From contig PZJY01000007.1 of the NCBI GenBank assembly GCA_031472005.1, positions 372,001 through 436,000 on the forward strand: a DNA stretch of 64,000 bases, given 5' to 3'. This document shows, one piece after another, positions 58,301 to 64,000 of this stretch. The notes under the pieces are model-generated. The model did not search any database. It had not been told where the DNA came from and saw nothing but the letters and a program-made list of their open reading frames with translations. This DNA is from Tetracladium setigerum (lineage: Eukaryota; Ascomycota; Leotiomycetes; Helotiales). Each line of letters opens with the position of its first letter. Within the stretch, counting starts at the first letter, position 1. The position numbers were made by a program, and so were the translations under genes.

Positions 58301-59402
58301 CAATTTTTGCCCCGAAGCTTATCTGCATCCATTATGATGTTGCAATGTGGACATTCGATCTGTCTGTCTGCAGATTTAATACCTCGTGGAGGTGGCGGAA
58401 TGTTTTTCAAACTCTCATCAATACCATGAAATGTTCCAGCTAAGATGCCGGCTCTGGCTCGAGTTTTGCCAAATGACACTCTAGATCCCACATCTGTAGC
58501 ACTGTAACTTGAATTCTCTGGTCGGGATATTTTATCCGTGGGTGACGTATCTTTTTTCGAGGAAGACGATATCTTGGATGAAGCAGAACTGATCCGAGGT
58601 TTATACGCAGATGCAGACCGCGAAGGGATTGGCTTGTGTGCGCCGCTTTCATTATGCTTGGGTTGTTCATGTCGCTTTGTCCGGCCCTGCTTCTGTTTCT
58701 GGGTGAAAGCAAGCTCTCTTTGCCGCATGCTGATGGTTTCAACCAAGCGATCTCGCATATAGTCTGTGGCGTTCGGAGTTAATGAAACCAGAACCTTAGC
58801 CAACAGCTCCTTAAACTTGAGGGTCATGTTTACTCCGTCCTTGTACTCAACATACTTCGCAGCTTTGGCATATCTGTTAGTCATTCCCGCGGATCGTATA
58901 GCCGCTGAGAGTCTAAAGAGCTCGCTGATAGTCTCTTCAACATAATTTTGCACCGCCTCCATCACAGTCTTGGGCTCAGAAAGGTCATAATCTTGAGAGT
59001 CGCTCGATGAGGAGGATCCATCAGTTGTTTCCGATGGTTCCAGGAACTTACCGCCGGTTCCAGAAATACCGAACTCATGGATCACTGTATTATTTAGTCT
59101 GGGCCTAGGGTGACCTCGCAAGTGACATCTAATGACCAAAACTTACATGACAGGTAATTCTCCAGAGGCTCTAGCAACTGCAGCATCATTTCCACTAAAT
59201 CTTGACGTTCTCGAAGCCTCCAGTCCATAGAAAGGTGATCATCGTAACTTGCTAGAATCCCGCTATTCCCAGCCCATAGATTGAACCGATCGAGTTGCTC
59301 GTCTGGCCATGAGCTCGTTGAAATGACTTCTAAGCACTTGTTGAAGCTCTCCAAGCAAGACGTGGCGGCGTCTGCAATCGCGTTTTTGTTTTTGAGAGAC
59401 AT
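55331..59402 (-). CDS. C2H2-type (acuF-like) zinc-finger and protein-kinase fusion
   Basis: One intact five-exon gene of 1255 aa (minus: 59402-59147, 59084-58298, 58194-57266, 57216-56594, 56503-55331); all phases agree without repair. Residues 1-300 are helical and Ser-rich. Near 332 comes ECPHCNIIMDADKL. Next are RPYVCVLDDCKTPRALFEN (~365), a WMIHMKMDH histidine pair and SVCPLCAVSLEALDGDIDKL...CHIAQDLLDYALL (~448). This is the array usually named oxidoreductase acuF-like C2H2 in fungi. A ~300-residue linker with an Ala run leads to a kinase domain (~840-1130): EGNVGIVYQV, AALKEF (Lys), YRHGDLKPENILIF and WKIADMGLAKHH (DMG for DFG), then GTPSYEPPEVL and YDIWSMGCITLEL. Catalytic residues are present. 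The acuF-like array often occurs in STAND-like proteins, so a signalling or defence role is inferred. Confidence 0.85.
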
Positions 59403-60267
59403 GGCGTTCCAAGCGTTTAATGCCTGTCCTCTACCCGGAAGTAATTAACACAGATTTCGTTTTCGCAAGAACTATTGGAGGCCTTAGTTAGTGGATGTAA
59501 GTCTTAGATTATCCTTATCTGTCATGTGCTGCGTTGCGACACGCCTGGAGGGGGACAATCGGGCTAGCCTTGATACTCACTCAATGTGAAATGGCCCATC
59601 CAGTATTGATGGCGCTTATCTATATTGTACGGTCCGAATTGTTTAATCGGAACTCGGGAGTTTGTTGGTGAGATATTGAAGGCTCATGGTGATGTCTGGT
59701 TGTTGGGAACAGCGCAGTGTGGGCAATAATCGTAGTCGCTCACTGCAGGCGCTGCAGCCTGAGGCTGTTAGGCACTCCGGAACGTGGGGGTCCTGTACCT
59801 ACGTACCTTTTAGAACCCGATCTTGAACCAGTCTTCATATAGTCTTTTGGTTGAATAAGCTTATCTTTTCGAAATTATAATCTAGCGGCGGGAGAGTATA
59901 TGAAATTAAATAGTATGAAATTCTTAAATAAGCCTTAGCGAAATTTAACAAATTTTACTACGCTTGAATATGATAATTCTGGTTGTAGATTTAGAGAATA
60001 TTGTAAAAGGCTGTAGGTCGAAAAGTATACACCTTTGAAAAGTGCAACATGCAATAAAAGTCCCACCACCGGCAACCTCCAGCTGTTCTAACGACGGCAG
60101 ACAGCAGATATAGATTCGGCAAGGGTCACCTGGCACATGTCTTGCCATTCATCCCTGGCACATCACAACTGGCTGTAATGACAATCGTAATAATTACATA
60201 TCCCATAGTTTGTCAGTGAGCTATGTTCAAATTCTTATGAGATCATTTCCGCCAGTCATACACATAA
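59403..60267. other. Intergenic, no gene seen
   Basis: 865 bases between two co-oriented genes: promoter of the C2H2-kinase gene and 3' flank of the protease gene. A+T-rich around 59860-59960. Confidence 0.55.
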
Positions 60268-63113
60268 TCAGCCCCCTCTGACCAAGTCCGAAAGCCTTGC
60301 CGATATGGCTGTCCGATCCCCTCCCAGTGTGAAAAGCTTCCATGGCTTTAGAAGATTGTATTCTGAACCCTCATTCTTGTCCGTCATACACTCGTACAGA
60401 ACCCTTTCCATCACGTGCCGGTCCCTTAATTCATCAGCATTCTTAACCTTTCGGTTTCCCTTCTGTTTCGAGTACTCCAAGATGAGGGCCGCAACCCCAG
60501 CTGCGATTGGAGTGGCGCAGGAAGTACCCGTCTCTCTCTTCATTTCTTTCCCATCGTTATACTTCAAGGGCCACGCCCCTTCAACGTTTTCACCCAGCAT
60601 GCTAAAGTTTTTGGCCAGGTTCCTTCCCAGGGGACTGAATTTTGACCTGAAACTCGGTGAATTTTCCGAAAATATGCAAAAGACGTGAGGATCGCTGGCG
60701 GGGAATGCTATCGGATTTGATTCTAGAAGGCGGTCGTTGGATGCGGCAGCGAATAATAATACCCTTTTGGAGGTAGCGTGTCTGAGAGCTTCTTTAATCT
60801 GGTCATTGCCTTCCATGTCGTATAGGGCAAAGGACATGCTGATGATTTGGACTTTCCATTCGTCCACTGCGTGTAGGATTGCCTGTTGGATATTGTTTAG
60901 AATTGTTTTCCTTGGACGCCCATTCCATTTCACTGACCTTTGCAATTATATCACTAGTCTTGAGATCAGCTTTTCTTTCGGTAAAGACCCTTCCACAGAA
61001 CACTCTTGCGTTGGTGGCTGTCTTTATCAGCAATGATGTGGTATGAGTGCCATGTCCAACGCTGTCGCAAATGTTCGGGGTGTCATTGACAAAGTCCATG
61101 CAGTCAATCGGCGCGATTTTGCCTTTCAAGAGAGGATGTGTCAAATCTACCCCAGTGTCAAGAATTGCAATATCTACCACATTTTTGGTGGGGTGGGTCT
61201 TCTTTCGTCCTTCCTCCATGAAAACTTCTGTCTCAGACTTGAACAACTCAAACCATTTATCCGAAGAATCATTACTCAGGATTAGATCACTACGAGGAAG
61301 TAAGTAAAGTGCTACAAATGGACACACAATATCTTACCTGCTCGCTAGGTTTCCATTTCCCTGGGAAACTTCTAGAGATTGGTTGACTACAGATTGCCCA
61401 TTAATTCTAGTCGGCTCCTCGACCGATGATCCCAATAACAAAGCTTCCATGTCCTCCAGCGTTGCTGAAATGCCGCACATCTTGAGCAGTTCCTGCTCCA
61501 ATGGGTAGATGACCTTGTTATATACATCCCACATGAGATCCGCGCGTTTTAGGCCCCGAGGATACGTCGTTGTATCCAAGCATCTACTAATGGACTCAAT
61601 AAAAAGTCCAATAGCTTGTAAGTCCTGGTCCCAATCCTTAAGACTTTCCAACAACCGCCCCGCTTGGACGAACTCAGATGTCGAACCCTGGGCGGCATTG
61701 TAAGATACGCTCGTGTATTTGCACTCAAGCTCCAACAATGTTTTACCGAGGGTGACCATGCCAGGCATGGGGTGTGCATCGGCACCTCCGATCCGCTCGT
61801 TTTCGACCTTAAGGAGGTACGGGCGACGAAAATTGGGGAATTCCCCATCACCTGCAAGAAATGTATAGAACGAGATATCCATCCCACTCCAGGACTGATG
61901 AATCCATTGACTATCAAGAAGCTGAAGAAGAGAATGCGCGAGAACTATCGCCAGGATTCTTCTCTCCTTGGGCTTCAAGACGATATTTTCCTGGACAAGA
62001 TCCTGTAGCGTGATAAACTTTCGGGAGCCCCAGGATACAAGATCAGAGCCAAGAGACGACTGGTGGCACAAGCTGAATCCTTCATCTTGTTGGGCTGCGA
62101 CAATTTGCAATTGTATATGACCCGTACTAGCCAGGAGGATTTGGCACGGCAATTGACACTGCTGTCCTGTCTCGCAGCATTCAGAACTGACCATGATTAG
62201 CTTACAGCCCATTAGACAATACTCATTCTATGCCTACTGTTCAGCTACTATCTTAACATTGAAATCTCGTGGTACAATATCGTCGCCATAAAGAATGAGA
62301 TCAAATTTCGACGGGGGAGTTCCCCCTTCATCCAGTCAGGCCGCATACGTAGCTTAACGAAGGCGCAACTACCCAACTTGTCTTTGTGGTCATCGTCGCA
62401 TTTGCATGGCCACTTCTGACACAAGAGCTGGTAAAGCTTGTCAGTACATTGGCGCGCACAGCCAGATTGCTGGAAATCTTTCGGGGAGTATCTCTTCATA
62501 TTTCGATTGTGTAGATTCGGTGTGTATTGTTGACCCGGCTGGCGCAACAGCGATTCGCAAATATCTATTTTAGTGGATAGAGAGGTGATCTTTCTTTCTA
62601 GCCGTCTTTTGCTAAGAACAGAGGGGGTGTTAATGACTTTCTGGTCGTTTTCTGATACTCCCAGTTTATATATCTGCAGCATTGTCAAGTTTGGATGGTC
62701 GTCCTAGACTCAAGATTAGTTGCGATGCAACGCCTTCATCTCTTGGAGAGCTATACCTCACTCTCTTCCATGGTGCAGTTGCTGTCATCGCCATCTCCAG
62801 GTACCAGTAAATGTGCATCCTCCAGAGCCTTCTGGATGACTCGAGGGAGGATCAATTTATCCAACGAGGATGCTAACTTGAATGCAGCCTTGTAGGCGTC
62901 ATCGCTAACAGCAGTTCTGACATCGTATTCTTCTATCGTAAAGTTCAACCGTCGCAATTTACTCCATAAGAGCCAATACTGTCCGTCGTGGATGGCATCT
63001 TCATTAGCAAACGAATTGCGGGTGCCTCTGGAAGGGCTGAGTAGTCTTATAAAGACGGGCAGAACCTCTTTGAGTAAGTCGAGAACTCTGGAGAAGGATT
63101 CCTCGACTCCCAT
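60268..63113 (-). CDS. DUF7580-like N-terminus fused to a subtilisin (S8) protease
   Basis: About 869 aa. Exons (minus): 63113-62757, 62673-62238, 62186-61338, 61289-60938 and 60882-60268. The N-terminal ~540 residues are helical, with KLYQLLCQKWPCKCDDDHKD, ERRILAIVLAHSLLQLLDS, WIHQSWSGMDISF and MVTLGKTLLELE. This is the layout of the DUF7580 region seen in many fungal multidomain proteins. The protease follows, with Asp in VDIAILDTGVDLTHP (~587), His in DSVGHGTHTTSLL (~628) and Ser in ETGTSCATPIAAGVAALIL (~784), so the triad is complete. There is no signal peptide, so it should act inside the cell. The frame changes at the adjacent minus-strand G and C runs (62313-62326). One base repairs it, and the exon sum then divides by three. 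Cytoplasmic subtilisin domains are known N-terminal effectors of fungal NLRs; here one stands behind a DUF7580-like region. Confidence 0.82.
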
Positions 63114-64000
63114 GTCAACCAACTAACTATGCACTAGTACCAGTGGGTTATGAAGAGAATGGACAACGGGCCTTTGCAGATGCTGCCGTCGACGAGGCTG
63201 CGTTCAGTTGAGTGAGTTTGTGCTAATGATGGAAGTCACAGTTAACTTCATTACGTAAGGTTATCCGCTGAAAGTCGAACCGGGTTACATTTGCATATCT
63301 GAGGAGAGGCAGAGTTGCTGGAGTCGTGGAACGACCAAAAAAGCCAGGAGGAAGCCGAGTCGAATTCTCAAGGCCTGGGTGGAAAGGATTAACCAATCAA
63401 TGGGAAGGCGCAGCAAAAACAGTGTGGTGCTATCAATATTTTGAAAGTCCTACACTAGAAGAACAGGTGTCATGCACCTGAGCCAAACGAGGGGGTAGAT
63501 TGGCTGCGGTTTCAGCCGACGTGCATAAGACAGGGCGTAAATAAACATCTGGCGGGTTTTCTGACAGCTATCTCTCGCCTTCATTATTCTAGGGGTTGTA
63601 ATGCAATCGAGTAGTCAGTCCCTGAAATATCACAAATCTCCAATGTTATTTGGTGCTTTACGGATACTCGTCATCATGGCTGAATCAACCTGTATGCACG
63701 CAATTAACCCCAGTATGAAAGCTAGGTCTGCCCTCGCCCCCCCGCCCCCCTACTTTTGTCTGTGCGCAGGTAAGGCTGAGAGAAGACTGCCAAAGTTGAT
63801 TTGGGCTTAAAGCATTAAGCGTAGTAGGTAGATACCTATTAAACCCCAGTCAAAACCTCTCTACAGCCTATCGGGCCTTGCGGACTAGCAGGGTGTACGG
63901 GCTTAGGGGTATACCGAGTACCGTATGCCAAATCGACTGCCTTTTTACCCCACCTGGTTGGAATGGAATATTGTTGATGATAGGAACGAACCAACTCAGC
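63114..64000. other. Window end, no gene seen
   Basis: 887 bases upstream of the protease gene. A C-rich tract lies at 63738-63750. A 69-codon + frame at 63601 is unremarkable. Confidence 0.5.

Noticed and set aside
57243..58328. Separate membrane-anchored gene starting MQISFGAKIG
   Set aside because: The hydrophobic start is translated intron (donor 58297, acceptor 58195). Splicing there restores the zinc-finger array in phase.

Overview
The window is nuclear DNA of a filamentous ascomycete. Genes carry short introns (about 45 to 200 bases, GT-AG, with CTAAC/CTGAC-like branch sites). The families are typical of this group: HET-domain proteins, a NACHT/NB-ARC-type receptor with TPRs, Zn2Cys6 and 2EXR proteins, a secreted GH31 enzyme, a GMC flavoenzyme and an AGC kinase. 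Gene style and the mix of redox enzymes resemble Leotiomycetes (Sclerotinia/Botrytis relatives), but that is an impression, not a measurement.

Layout. 0-12 kb: a DOMON/cytochrome b561 haem protein, a YeeZ-like Rossmann protein, an acidic Ifh1/Crf1-like protein and an NmrA-type reductase, separated by long empty stretches. 12.6-16.4 kb: an alpha/beta-hydrolase, NB-ARC, TPR receptor (fungal NLR) with near-identical 126-bp repeats. 18-31 kb: a cellobiose-dehydrogenase-like GMC flavoprotein, a LINE RNase H fossil, a HET protein, a large membrane protein, a secreted alpha-glucosidase and a catalase-like protein. 33-44.7 kb: housekeeping-type genes (AGC/S6K-like kinase, a 2EXR-like protein, a RING protein, a BCS1-type AAA ATPase, an ANTH-like protein, a Zn2Cys6 regulator). 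45-63 kb: an accessory block with a 2EXR protein, two HET proteins (one fused to ankyrin repeats), a decayed HET pseudogene, a C2H2/kinase fusion and a DUF7580-like/subtilisin fusion. The last six resemble fungal self/non-self recognition and cell-death genes.

Two window-wide patterns stand out. First, about half of the protein genes are broken in this sequence, and every frame break I could place is repaired by adding one base to a run of G or C. Exon-length sums agree in each gene where I could add them. That looks like consensus (basecalling) error in G/C runs, not mass pseudogenisation. In-frame TAG stops in two HET loci and a TAA stop in the RNase H fossil are substitutions and look like genuine decay. 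Second, in six genes each long exon begins C-rich and G-poor on the coding strand and ends G-rich and C-poor.

I found no convincing tRNA, rRNA or CRISPR. Domain names are recognised from residue patterns by eye; no search was run. Exon boundaries were chosen by splice consensus and phase arithmetic.
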